This document shows positions 34,835-46,344 of a stretch of 64,000 nt of DNA, in pieces. This DNA comes from Collybia mongolica (lineage: Eukaryota; Basidiomycota; Agaricomycetes; Agaricales; Clitocybaceae): contig JAAXNY010000001.1 of NCBI GenBank assembly GCA_013420905.1, positions 744,001-808,000 of the forward strand, read 5' to 3'. The position numbers and the translations under genes were made by a program. The notes under the pieces are model-generated. The model did no database searches, was not told the DNA's origin, and saw only the letters and a list, made by a program, of their open reading frames with translations. Position 1 is the stretch's first letter. Every line of letters begins with the position of its first letter.

Positions 34835-37169
34835 ATGTTGTACCAAAGCAGCACCGGCAAGTTCGAAATCGCACTGTTCGGTGTAGTTTTCTCTTTTTCT
34901 CTCTTCTATGCGTGGATCCACCGTCGTCGTCCCAAATTACCTTTGCCTCCCGGACCGAGAAAGCTTCCTATTATAGGCAACCTATTCGATGTGGGGAAGG
35001 CTTCGGAATGGGAGTCGTATCACCAAATGTGCCAAAAACATAGTGAGTTCCAGCCTTTATTTGTAGATTGTGGTTGAGTTCTCATTTTCATAGACTCGGA
35101 TGTCGTTCATCTATCCATTCTCGGTCTTTCTGTCATTGTTTTAGACTCGTTAGAGGCAGTTGAAGAGCTCCTAGTGGCGCGCTCGACTATCTATTCGGAT
35201 AGGTTGTTCACTCCACTCACCCAACAATATAATGACTGACATAGCTCTCATCTAGGCCGAGGATGATTATGCTTCGTGAATTGTAACATTCCCCTACTTT
35301 AATCTGTTGTTCTTCCTCTCAATAACCGAACAGGGCCGGCTGGAACTGGGCTTTCCCATTTATGCATGCAGGTTGGTTCTTGAATATTTAAAGCTGGCTT
35401 AATACGCCTTTTTAATTCCCTTTAATGGATGCAGATGAAGGCTGGAGACAGCAGAGAAAAATGATTCATACAGAATTCTCGGCAAAGGCAGTACTTAACT
35501 TCCGTGGACAAGAACTCAAGGCCGCGCATGACATGCTTCAAAGGTTGCTTCATTCGCCAACGACTTGGTACGACGACATGCATGTGTAAGCAGTAGATGA
35601 TTCAAAGGCGTTCTGCCCTTCATAATGATTGCCCTTCCCAGGTTTTTGAGCGCCATATTTATGTCGACGATCTATGGGATTGACGTCGTGGAGAGACACG
35701 ACCCCTACATTATAACCCAAAAGAAAGCAAATAACGCCATATCCATGGCCACAACACCGGGCCATTTCATCGTGGAGTCCCTCCCATTGCGTGCGTGTAA
35801 ACTTTGGCGTTTGGAGTATAAATCTCGCTAAACGGCGTTCTTTCATACCGGCAGTGAAGTATCTCCCGACATGGTTCCCTTTTGCCGAGTTCAAGAAAAT
35901 GGCCGTGAAATGGCAGGACGATGCGCATGACATGCTCTGGCGCCCAATTCAGGTTGTCCGGAAGGACCTGGTGAGTCGTCATTTCTTCATCGCAAGTAAA
36001 TATCTCATGTCTGTCATGAGGCAACTGGCTATCCGACGTCATCATGCGCATCCCGTGGCATGCTGAAATTGCAAGACTTGCCAGATGACGAACGACCGGA
36101 GCAGGAGTTTATTCTCCAGCGCGCGCTGGCTTCCATGGCCCCAGGTAAAGCACATTCATTATACTTTTGTGGGAGAAACGGCCTGACTGTTTTGGCCAGC
36201 GGGTGATACCGTGAGTGGTGATCGACAGGCTGCAGGCTTCTGCGAAATTACTCACGTCCCTGACCAACATGGCAGGTATTGTCGGCGCTGCGTTCCTTTA
36301 TTTTGGAGATGACTCGTCGTCCGGAGATCCAGAGAAAGGCTCAGGAAGAGCTTGATAGTGTTTTGGGTGGGGAGCGGCTCCCAGTGTTTTCAGATCTGGA
36401 GTCGATGCCGTACATTACTGCACTTGTCAAAGAGCTGCTGAGGTTCTTCCCCATTACACCATTAGGTCCCATTGTCTGCTATCGGCTTCTGGTACCCTGC
36501 AACTCATATGTATCTTAGGGGCCCCACACTCGACTTCTGCCGATGACATCTACAAGGGTTATTTTATCCCGAATGGAACGGTGGTACTACCTAATATATG
36601 GTAAGTCGAGACTTCTTATGTGTATAGTAGCAAGGATTGACCGACGATCATGGTAGGGCAATGTTGCACGATCCAAGTCAGTATCAAGAAATATCGCTCC
36701 TTGTCATCTAATCTGATACTATCCTGTAGAGGTGTATGCGGACCCGTTCGTTTTTAACCCAGATAGATTCCTCGACACCAAAGCGCACAAAGCCGAGCTC
36801 GATCCAGGAACAGCCGTCTTCGGATTTGGGCGCCGTATCTGCCCAGGTTTGGATTTCCCTGCACTCCTTTCCTTATTCTGTCATATACTGATCTGCGCAC
36901 ACTTCTAGGGAGACACATGGTCATGGATCTGCTCTGGCTCACAGTCGCATCGGTTCTGAGCGTCTTCGCGATCGAAAAAAAGATTGACCCTGGGACAAAG
37001 AAGGAGATTCCTGTTGGGCAATTCCAGGAACGCGGTGTGATCGTGTATGTGTTTTGTGTTGCGGTTTGGTGGGCTTTGAGGATACTGATGATTCCCTAGG
37101 CATCCGCTGCGTTTCGAATGTGAGATTAGGCCTAGGTCGGCGGCGGCCCTTAAGCTCATCCAGGACTGA
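34835..37169 (+). CDS. Cytochrome P450 (second of two)
   Basis: The N-terminal anchor (LFGVVFSFSLFYAW) is followed by LPLPPGPRKLPIIGNLFDVG. Later segments are DEGWRQQRKMIHTEFSAKAV, LKYLPTWFPFAEFKK, the I-helix site MAPAGDTVLSALRSF (partly on an 11-nt microexon at 36200-36210), the ExxR motif in ALVKELLRFFP, FNPDRFLD, and the haem loop FGFGRRICPG with the Cys ligand. It ends HPLRFECEIRPRSAAALKL. All joins I checked keep the frame, with about 13 short introns. The A-G-D-T site is one residue shorter than the common A-G-x-D-T. It resembles basidiomycete P450s of the CYP64/5144 type, but I cannot name the family. It is likely a tailoring enzyme of the UbiA locus. Confidence 0.86.
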
Positions 37170-37655
37170 GTGGGTAACTGTATTGTGGGCTAGCACTGGT
37201 TGGTTGGGTGCTTGTATGCGTTCCCTATTTGCGATTATCGCGTACATCGTGTACAATGTAAAAATATATAGACCGCGTTTGTATAAGACTTTTGGCTTCA
37301 AAGTGTGCGCAGAAGTTTCATTGTGTTGCTGTGGTTGGCAAATCTTGAAGGCTGGATAGCCGAAATTATGTGAGGACAAGCGAGATGAGACGCGTCACGA
37401 CCTGCCCTAAATGCAAGGATGTTGCCCCATCATACTAATCTGTTTGGATTTTGGGTTTTACAAGTACCGCTCCACCACCATGCATTTCTGATACGATATA
37501 TATAAACTATTATATGATATTAAATAATCTACGAGAACGTGTATAAATCTATGTCTATCGTTCAGAAACCGTATCGATTATATATGAGATGAGGATTATC
37601 GTGAAAAATTTGTTCGTCTATATATATTCTCCACAGCCCACAGCCCAAGGGGGTA
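37170..37655. other. Convergent 3' region, AT-rich
   Basis: This is the 3' flank of the P450 and the GH16 gene. An AT-rich run at 37490-37640 contains several TATATA stretches and is probably untranslated. Confidence 0.45.
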
Positions 37656-39379
37656 TCACCACAGCGACCCAAGCATCGTCCCAAGGCTCACAAAGAACCA
37701 AAGGCCCCATACGGCTTCGCTAGCACTCGCGCGCGAGCCTGCGCTTCCGGGGAAAAACAGCGGGCTGGGGACCAGTGCGGTCCCTACAGGCCTCGATGTA
37801 ATCGTACTCGACACCGTCGAAGTTGGCCTGGGCACGGCAATAGCAGCAGCGGTAGGAGTTGGGACGGCCCCGCCGGTTGTGTACGCCCTGACGTATTTGA
37901 TCTCGAAGAATGCGTTGTTGTAACGATCTCCGGGGCCCACAACGTTGTCGTTGTACTGAACATTGTTCATGAGAATTTTTGAGTTATGAGGATTTAGATG
38001 TAGTGTTCTTACGCATAGACCCGTTGGACCGGAGCCACCGCACATTGGGAGGTATTCTACTGGGAGGCCGGCCCTGTTTGAGAGACGGGGAACGTTTTAG
38101 ATCATGATGCAGGAGAAGGTGAGATGCTACGAACCAGATTCCACAGAGGGTGATGTCCAAGACGAGGTTCTGTGGACGGAAGAACTGCGTGATGTTGCAG
38201 GTTGTAGAGGGGTAGCTGGCGGAAGGTGGGCCCCATTGGGAGATGTCTATTGGGGAAGTTGAACTAGCCTGGGTTACTGAAGGGGGCACATTCGGACGCT
38301 TTGGGGTTGGGTGAGAAACGTGTCGAAAAGAGTAATAATTACTCACGCTCCAGAACCATATGCTGGAGGAAACGGACGCATTTGAGACTGTGGAGAGGGA
38401 TGATTCAAGTAGCATGAACGCACTATATTCTGTTCCACAGAAACAATTATAGTCAGTCGCTATAATTTCATAGGTGTGTACAGACTGAATTAAACCTACC
38501 CAGAAACATCGAACTGCGTCGCAAACACGCCCCCACCTGCAGCAGCGAAACCAGGCCCGAAACTGTTTGGCGCAGTTTCGGCGACCACGCAGCCTGCGGG
38601 TTGTGAGCAATCGAGCTCCGTTGAGGACCCCATTTGATTTAGGGGAGTCGTGTGGAAGCACCCTGGCGTGGTGTGCAGGGCCATCTGGTTGTGGTCCATG
38701 AGATTGATAGCTTCCATGATACTGTGCGTAATGTGTTACTTTAATTATTCCTTAGACTCATACTATTAAGGACATACTCAATTTCGCCGTCGTTCGGCCA
38801 TGTTGGGCCTTTCGTCCAGAACGCAGGCCATACCTTCAATGAGATGATTGAGGTGGGAGATACAATAAGGCTGGGGAGGAAGCTTACCGAACATCCAAAA
38901 GGAATATGCAACATGTCAGTTATCCATAAACTCCCCACAGCATAGGACGCCTGGGTAGTAATCCTAATCTGTGAATTCAAACGTTGAACAAATAAGAAAG
39001 ACGTAGTTGTATCCAAGGGAGACACATGCCGAATTTCGTTTCTGAAGATATTGGACTTCATGCATGTTGTCGACTTTCAGGATCGCGTTCCCGGCAGTAT
39101 TGACGTAGGCTAAGCCTTGACCGAATGCATCGTCTTTGTTGAGCCATATGACGTCGCCTAAGGTACATAGAAGGGGTCAACAGACGCCCAATAAGGGTTG
39201 CCAGAACGCCACAAAGTAAACGACTGCCACTCACCGAGCGTCAAATTATCATAACTTCCATAAAAGTCCCAACCGTCGTAAAAAGAAGCACCGGAATAAT
39301 CGTGTACCAGGTCGTACGATGCTACATGCACTAGTGAGGATAGCAGCCAGAGCAGTGCGAACGACGGCGTCCAAAACAT
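37656..39379 (-). CDS. GPI-type glycoside hydrolase family 16 (endo-beta-glucanase-like)
   Basis: This is a secreted enzyme that cuts or remodels beta-1,3/1,4-glucan, probably in the fungal wall. The signal peptide (MFWTPSFALLWLLSSLVHVA) precedes YDLVHDYSGASFYDGWDFYG, the usual start of the fungal laminarinase group. The catalytic motif is PNDGEIDIMEAINLM (E-x-D-x-x-E), split by an intron between GEI and DIM. WPAFWTKGPTWPNDG precedes it. NVVGPGDRYNNAFFEIKYVR follows near the end of the domain. The C-terminus has a Pro/Ser/Thr-rich linker (TAAAIAVPRPTSTVSSTI), then small residues and a hydrophobic end (VWGLWFFVSLGTMLGSLW), which fits a GPI-anchor signal. Confidence 0.88.
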
Positions 39380-40142
39380 TATTAGAGGGTTGGATTAACC
39401 GCTGGTGGTGAGCAGAAGGCGTGGTGCCACATGAACAGCACGGCCGGCGCGAGTAATTATAGTATTGCGGAAAGGCGCGGCGGCTTGATTATCGATGAGT
39501 GTGAGTGTCCCAGATAACCCAGATCGAGAACAGACGCCGCCGAAGGAGGTTGAGTCGTTCCTGGTAACACGGGTGCAAGCTGGCAGTGCCAAAAAAAATA
39601 CTCCATTGATATCGTGGCTGTCGGACAACACGAGGCAAAAATTCATGTGCTGCTGCCGAAAAACGCGTCGATCACGTGGATTCGATTTTTCGCCTTTCGC
39701 GTGACGCTTCACGCGCCCTTCCCCTCCTGAAGCCCGCAATCCGGGCCCCAAAGCCCCACATCCCCCTCCCATTACGGAGCCATGGTAAGTACTTACACGT
39801 CATGTGATATCTTTCTAACCCTCTGATTGGCTCCTGGAAAATGCGCCGCTGGAAAAAAAAGTTGCGACGAATTTGACGGAAGGGATCGAAACAATTGAAG
39901 GACTAGTTGCAAGCGACACCCCCTTCGGCATTGCTATAACGCAATCTCTTTGCTCTGCCATCACGATCAAAATAGCAAATTCTGCTTTTCTGTGGAACAA
40001 CATGCTGTGTGTATCACGATGTTGTAACACTTGTAGGCAATGGGAAGATGAGTGACTTGGCCGGTAACTCCCTCGAAGGGTCATCTTGTGGATATATGGT
40101 ACGTTATCCTCGGGTCTGGACACCCCATTCACTACAACAACC
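39380..40142. other. Divergent promoter region (GH16 minus, APH-like plus)
   Basis: This separates two divergent genes. A 126-codon minus-strand frame at 39395-39772 lacks domain features and I take it as chance. No TATA element stands out. Confidence 0.4.
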
Positions 40143-41506
40143 ATGTCGAACACTCCCACTCATGATCATAATCATGATCCACGAATAACAACTACACTCG
40201 AAACTGTCAAGTGGAACATTCTCGCTGAAAAAGCGCGTCGCCTTCTCCAAGCCGGACACGCGACTGCGACATGGGGCAAGCACACATGGGGTGCCTACAA
40301 CCTCGTCCGCTTTCTCCGCTTAGATGACACCGTTATCGTGGCCCGCGTTCCTTTGGAATGGAAGGCCACACCCATCACTGTGAACCGTATGGAGAGCGAA
40401 GTGGCGACAATGGCGTATGTGAGGGAACAGACGAATGTCCCGGTTCCTCATGTTCTGGCGTACAACACCTCGGGCGAAGATATCGGTGTGCCATACATGT
40501 TGATGTCGAAAGCAGAAGGCGTGCCTCTGAGCTCAGTTTGGAACGACATGGAGGATGAAAAGCGGGAGAAGGTGCTGCGACAGATCGTAGAGATCCTCCT
40601 CAGCCTGGCAGAACAGCGATTCGACAAGATGGGGTCTCTTTTTCGCGGAGAGTCCGGATGGGAGATCCGCTCGGAATCAGAAATCACAGAAGATGCTCTG
40701 GACACAGTCACGTTCGCCGATGGACTCTCATATTGGACAGCCGTCGCGAATGCCCACCTGGCGCGCATTCGCGACTGGATTTTTGGTGGACACGGGAAGG
40801 AGTACGAGTACGCGCAGGCATGGTTCATGCGTTCTCTTATTCCACACCTGTACGACCCTGCCGACGACCGCAACGGCTTTCCGCTGTGCCCGGGTGATTT
40901 CCACTCACAAAACATCTTGGTCGACGATGATCTACGCATTACTGCCATCCTAGACTGGGAGGGTTCAGCGACGTGCCCACTTGGATCGTTCGCAGTTCAC
41001 CCTTTCTTTATTATCGATCACCCGATGTGGGAGCTTGACGACCCTCTATGTGCGCGGAATGTCCGCGATCAAGCGACATTCAACGGCCTCATGCGTGTGG
41101 CGGAGGGTGTGAGGAATACGAGCGGTAGCCTGCCTCTCTCTGTAGCATATGGAGCTGTCAGGGGAGGTATCTCTTCCAGCAGGCAATCCAATTCCCGTAC
41201 ATGTACAGCGCCATCTATCCCCTTCTCTTCGCGTACGTATTTGGCGAAGACGATCAGGATAGCAATGAGGAAGGGGAGAAGGAAGAGACGTTTAGCGCCA
41301 AGTATTATTGGGCCCTGATGGAGCATGGATTACTCCAGAAAATATCGAGGCAGTTTGAACGAGAGACGAAGCTGCTGCAGGATGTTCGGCGAGTGTTGGG
41401 TGAGGAATACGTGTATCGGGGAATTAACAGAAATAGGTTCAACGAGGTTGTCTCAAAGCACCTAGACCATCTTGGTCATTTAGACCTCAATAGGTGTCAT
41501 AGTTAG
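40143..41506 (+). CDS. Aminoglycoside-phosphotransferase-like kinase (APH family)
   Basis: This is a kinase-fold protein of the fungal APH family, cytosolic, substrate unknown. It starts at MSNTPTHDHNHDPR (40143) rather than the in-frame ATG at 40086, which has no family match. TWGKHTWGAYNLVRFLRLDD and the ATP-binding Glu segment (RMESEVATMAYVRE) form the N-lobe. The catalytic loop is PLCPGDFHSQNILVDDDLRI and the metal site AILDWEGS. The common HGD histidine is Pro here (C-P-G-D), while Asp and Asn remain. An intron with donor GTGAGG after MRVAEG (about 41111-41166) joins GRYLFQQAIQFPYMYSA, restoring the frame. The protein ends LGHLDLNRCHS. Confidence 0.84.
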
Positions 41507-41645
41507 AGGATATACCAGTAATCATCGCCTTGATATATCAAACCATACTTAGAAGTTAACTGCTCAAGTGATGTACATTATGTACGCTACACCTCCGCAA
41601 TCGTTCATGCATTTCTCGTGATATCCTTTGACCATCTCTTATGAG

Positions 41646-42577
41646 TTAGGATCGCTTCCAGACTGCGATTCTCTCTCTTCCCGCACGTCCAGGCAATGAC
41701 ACCTCAGACTCTCTGTCTACAACCTTGATGAAACTCCCGTCGAGGAGCTCATGGTAGTGCGAAGGCCGGACAGACCACGGCGGGCCGACGTCGCTGAGCG
41801 GGTCCATAGGGAAGATCAGCGTGATGAGGTATCCCCCTGGTTTAATCAGGTTCGCCATTTGGCGGCTCCAGTCGGGGCGACGTGTGGGGGGAATGGCGAC
41901 GAAGAACCTGAGGGCAGCTGCGTCAGCTCGTGGGGCAGGTGAGTAGTTGGTAGAGTATTAATGTTCACGTACGCGCAGTCATAGATGAGGTCGACCTTCT
42001 CCTCTTCAGGCAATTCCAGAGTGAAGAAGTCGCCCGTAGTGAACTTCACATCGCCCTTTGGAGATGTTTCCTGGGCGGCAAGGTTCCTGTTGAAATTATG
42101 AATGAGTACTAAGCGCGAAATAGTTGGGGGTGGGTGCAGCTTCACCGTTTGGCCACTTCGATTGCAGTTCCCGAAATGTCCATGCCGACAGCATCAAGGC
42201 CCAAAGACGAGGCGAAGAGTATAGCGTCATATCCCTGTACGAATCGCCATATTAAACCCCGCAAAGCTTACAAAGGCAAGGTGGTGACATACCGATCCAC
42301 ATCCTGGCACGAGAGCGCGTCCTTGGCGGGGGAAGTCGACTTCGCCGGATTCTAGCACTTCTTTCAAGGGAGGTTGACTGTGCCCTCCCTCCCATGGTAT
42401 GACTTTTGCCTTCCTTCTCAGTGTCATGTCGCCATTATAAGCATTGCTAGAGACCTGGGCGCAGAAACGGTGGCATACTCACCAAACGTCGTCCCAACTT
42501 GTGAGGTCATCCTCTCTGAGCAGCGCACGGACCTTTGTTACATCAACACGGCCTCCAGGAATGGAGATCTGGGACAT
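41646..42577 (-). CDS. TPMT-family S-adenosylmethionine methyltransferase, copy A
   Basis: This is a class I methyltransferase of the thiopurine S-methyltransferase family (PF05724), which includes thiol and halide methyltransferases. It starts MSQISIPGGRVDVTKVRALL. An intron precedes KAKVIPWEGGHSQPPLKEVL. The SAM site is GRALVPGCG, then SGYDAILFASSLGLDAVGMD. Motif FTLELPEEEKVDLIYDCA and, after an intron, FFVAIPPTRRPDWSRQM follow. The end is GRERIAVWKRS, as in the other three copies. Five exons. Members make volatile methyl sulfides or methyl halides or detoxify thiols; which applies is unknown. It lies about 4 kb from copies B-D, beyond the MBOAT and phosphatase genes. Confidence 0.87.
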
Positions 42578-43398
42578 GGTGTTGGAGTAAGTTGTGGACG
42601 TCGATTATGCGCCCCGCCCGTGCATCTTATCTGATTTCGCGTTCTCCTCTTGTTCTCCTGTCAGCTGGAGCTTGGCCGGAGCTAGATCTGGGCCGCGTCA
42701 AGACGCGCCTGGATTTTTGCCAATATCAGGTGGCACGTGATTGGTCTTTTGCGCATCTTTGACTCATTCGATTTCAAGTTGGAAATGACAGTATGTGGGA
42801 TGCAAAAGCTTCCAGCTGCAGTCGTACATAGTGCCTTTGAATTTCGTTCTTTAAAGGCTTGGAAAACCGAAAAAACTTTGTCGTGAATTTGTCGCAGACC
42901 TAACAATGGAGGTTGAATTCAACGCCAAGGTCGCCACCTCCCCGAAGATTCGAGAATTCAAGCCGAACATATGAAGACAAGGGTAGGATGAATTCACAAG
43001 GCCCAACTTAAACCTAAGTTGTGAAAAATGAATTGCCATGATAGACGGTACTGACGCATATGGGATATACTGGTTGCGCTGACCTCTGATGCTTCTCCTA
43101 GGCGGCCCAGGAAGGTTGAACGCGTCGGAATCAACTTGAATGCATCAGTAAACTGTAGATAAATAGGTGAGACAACAAATATAATATTAATGGAGCACGT
43201 TGGATCATGACTTCGTCCATTTCCAATATCCGCCGAACCTCACCGTCTTCTACACTCAACAATATGCTGCGAAAGGATCGATGTTGATGAAATGATTGAT
43301 GATTGCATTCGATCATCGCCAAGTTAGCGCTGGTAAGTATTTCAGATGTCGTTCGACAATTTCAGCGGGCCATTCGATCACTTTCCACCATTCTCTCG
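42578..43398. other. Divergent intergenic region (TPMT copy A minus, MBOAT plus)
   Basis: This is promoter DNA for both genes. No further coding sequence is recognised. Confidence 0.4.
42622..42632 (-). promoter_or_regulatory. Conserved promoter 11-mer of methyltransferase copy A
   Basis: AGATAAGATGC on the minus strand, 45 bp before the ATG. The same 11-mer lies at 41-44 bp in the other three copies. AGATAA fits a GATA-factor site (WGATAR) but also the place of a TATA-like core element. Confidence 0.5.
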
Positions 43399-44735
43399 AT
43401 GGATCCTGCACTGGTCCAACGACCTCCAATTCCCATCTTCCCGTTCTTGGTTCTACCTGATATCGCGCTATGCTTCCTCATTGCTTTGTATCCCGGGAAA
43501 TTTTGGCGATTTTCTGCAATTGCCGTATTCGCGTACTTCAACGCGAAGGCTTTATCGTACACCACTGGTGATGGGCTTCAAGATTATGCCTTTGGATCAA
43601 CCACTATCACTCAACTCTTCACTGCTATCCACCTCCTTTGTCTGACGGATCCCCTGCGCGATTTTCGCCATAAACACGATGTTGTCTCGCCGTCGCAGCT
43701 ACCTTTGCTCAAGCGGCTATGGTGGTCTTTTGGCGTTAATCACGGTCCTCGCGGCATTGGTTGGAACTACCAGGTGCGTTCGAAAATCGAAGCTTCTCCC
43801 CTCGTTGTTTCGTTCAACGCACTTCAGGCGCCTAATCTTCAACCAGCACCAACCGAAACTCGTCGGCAATTTGTCCGAAGCAGCCTCTTACGCGCTCTCC
43901 GATTTTTCATTCTAATGGACCTCGCCCAGAGCTACATCCATCTCAACCCACTGTTCTCGACTTTCGGTCCAGAAGCCCTATCTATCAATGCACAAGGCTA
44001 TATCCTGCGTTGCCTCAATATTGCGGCTTATATGTGTACTCCGTATGGGATGTTGAACATGCAGTATTCATTGCTTGGTGCTGTGGCCGTCTCATTGGAT
44101 ATTGTGAAACCTGAGTTCTGGATAAGGCCCTATGGTTATTGGGCGGATGCATACACTATACGGCGGTTCTGGGGGTAAGTTTCCTCTCTGCTTTCGCCAA
44201 CCCTTCCTATCTCAACGGAGCCTCACTAGCCGCACCTGGCACCAAATGATGCGGCGAGTCAGTATATTCGCTAAACGTCGCTAAATTAAACACTTACGAC
44301 ATATTGCAGTTCTTAACTTCACATGGCAAATTCATCACGAGAACTCTCGGCTTTCAGGCTGGATCCCAGGCTTCTTCGACCACCCAACTCTTTGTTGCAT
44401 TCATCCTCTCAGGAATTATTCACAGCGCTGGGGGTGATGCAATGGTAGGTATGAAGTACCTCGGGGCTTCCTTCCCTTTCTTCTTCGCACAAGCCATGGG
44501 CATCACCATAGAAGATATCGTAATTGCTGTATCTCGCAGGATGAACATTCAACCCTCCCCTACTTCGCGACTTTTTGGCTACTTGTGGGTGTTCTGGTGG
44601 TTCAGTATGACCACCCCGTGGTACATCGACTGGTCGGTTGAAGCTGGCATTAGTATGTCAGAACTGTCGCCAGTGTCGCCCATCCGTTTTATCCTCAGTT
44701 CTCTACACGTTGACGTTAGCCAGTTTTTCCCGTAG
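43399..44735 (+). CDS. Membrane-bound O-acyltransferase, wax-synthase-like
   Basis: This is an ER membrane acyltransferase of the wax-synthase-like MBOAT group common in basidiomycetes. The start MDPALVQRPPIPIFPFLVLP opens a run of hydrophobic segments. KRLWWSFGVNHGPRGIGWNY and EFWIRPYGYWADAYTIRRFW come before the first intron. Two introns then join FWGRTWHQMMRR to FLTSHGKFITRTLGF. The putative active-site His lies in FILSGIIHSAGGD. Three exons; stop TAG at 44733-44735. The acyl acceptor is unknown; related genes acylate terpenoids or fatty alcohols. It is convergent with the phosphatase-like gene, with 99 bp between stops. Confidence 0.86.
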
Positions 44736-44834
44736 AATACCTTGCATACCATAGCCTCACAGATAGAACATGGTACAGTTTTGTCCTTCACTGACTTATG
44801 TAACAGCAATATCAAATTTTTAATTAGGGTTGAA

Positions 44835-45936
44835 CTACGCCTTGATACCACTGGTAACATCAATGTGCAGCTCGTCTAAAACTCTCCTCCCCCTTGAGGC
44901 CCAGATATCCATAAGATTTCCATGATCAAACCACATGCTTGCCGTGACCTGGCTCGTTGTACTAGTACCTATGGATGAGATGGCGTCACCGATATCTTTG
45001 AGAGACATGAAGTTATTACTCTCTTGACATTTTGTATCTCCGTGTTCCACGCTGACGGGCTCGCTTGGTGAAGGGGCCTTGACATGCAGACCGCCCGAAC
45101 GTATCCATTTTCCTACGTTGGGTTCGTCCTTGATGTGCTCAAGGATGCCAATGACTGCAAGGAGGGCTTCATCATATTTATGAGTGACGGTCCCTTCAAG
45201 TGGGTCTGACTTGAGGCTAGCCCCGCCATTGAATGAGCCAAGAGCCTTGGTGATTAAGGACGAGGTTGGGGTCGAAGCGTGTGCCCCACCAACGGCAATG
45301 TCTGTCTCTACGGGTAATTGGGAAGGAGCGGCGCCAGTACAGGAACGCTTTAACATCTCCAGATCCTTCGCACGCATTCCAGAGACATATTCGGGTATGC
45401 ACAAATGGTTCCAGGGTTGAAGCTGAGCTTTGAGGACCGAGTCGTCCAGAAGTAACGTTGTTTTTGCCGAATGCATAGGAAACGCTGCCCATGGTTTCAC
45501 CAGGTCCTTCATGGTCTGCGTCTTTAGATCTGTCGGAAGAACGGGTGTCAGGCACTGAGCAGATATTGAATGCGCTGGAATGACCCAACTAACTGTAGGC
45601 TTTCTGTGATAGGCCAAGGGTATCGCGGGCCCAAATGGCGAGGAATCCTTCCTTGGTGTCAGCGAAGCAGTGTTGCACCATATCAGCAACGCTATGTGGC
45701 TGGGCTGAGCTCCAAACCATTGTGTCCAGCCATTTTTTGGTTTCAGCATGAAATAGATACTCTCGAAAGGATGGGAGATATGGCCGTCCATGAACTGCTC
45801 GAAGGCGAAGGTTCTGTACCAATGGGACGCCCAAAGATATGGGTAATTGCGTTGACGGCTTGCGTTTTGCGTGTGAACCTCTGACTAGTAGGGTACCATT
45901 GAGATCGAGGATAAGAAGCTTGCGTGAGGTGGCCAT
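44835..45936 (-). CDS. FCP1/SCP-like HAD phosphatase family protein
   Basis: The N-terminal MATSRKLLILDLNGTLLVRG is the HAD motif I, with DLNGT instead of the DxDGT found in FCP1/SCP phosphatases. GRPYLPSFREYLFHAETKKW and MVWSSAQPHSVADMVQHCF form motif II and the helix after it. An intron (about 45588-45525) links QKAY to NLKTQTMKDLVKPWAAF. LLLDDSVLKAQLQPWNHLCI is motif III/IV. The C-terminal third is Ser/Pro-rich with a helical part (EALLAVIGILEHIKDEPNVG). The N for D change is common in this fungal subgroup as far as I recall, so activity is uncertain. A truncated inverted copy lies at 46345-46640. Confidence 0.83.
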
Positions 45937-46084
45937 AATCTAGACAGTTGCTTCCACTGGGGAACTGGAACGGCAATAAGTTCAGCGCGATCAGCGTCCG
46001 GTAGGCCAGAAGCTATTGAGAACAGAGTACCAGGCGTTGAGCGTGAGTTCTAATACTGAGTAATGAATGGAACGATGGAAAGTT

Positions 46085-46335
46085 TTCGCGTAGGTGAAGC
46101 ACGTGGCTTGTGTTTACGTGTTATATACGCGCGCATTATATAAGCTCGCGAGTGGCATTTCTTGCTGCCCTCCAAACTCTGCGAGTGCTTAATACTTATC
46201 GATGGATGGGCAAACGTTTTTACTTATGTTAAGCCTCAAGTTGAGTATGTCATACGCGTTGAATTGTATAGAAAGCTGAGATCTTGGTCATGAAGGGATA
46301 TTTTCTGTTATAGAAGCAAGATACTACCGTGGCTC
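46085..46335. repeat. Dispersed duplicate segment, copy 1
   Basis: This segment is similar in the same order and strand to 48345-48625. Shared blocks include TACGCGCGCATT, TTTTTACTTATGT, AAGTTGAGTATGTCATAC and CTCTGCTCTGGCGGTTGA (the last at about 46332). It sits at the centre of the inverted phosphatase duplication and probably derives from an intergenic promoter segment copied with the genes. Confidence 0.6.
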
Positions 46336-46344
46336 TGCTCTGGC

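Noticed and set aside
8443..37169. A single metabolite cluster from the SDRs to the second P450
   Set aside because: ATP synthase subunit k, the GTPase array and the coiled-coil gene lie between, so only 25.4-37.2 kb is treated as a likely unit.
39395..39772. 126-codon minus-strand frame upstream of the GH16 gene
   Set aside because: Composition looks random and it occupies the promoter between divergent genes.
45570..45884. Plus-strand frame inside the phosphatase-like gene
   Set aside because: The minus-strand frame carries the HAD motifs and splices cleanly; this is antisense shadow.
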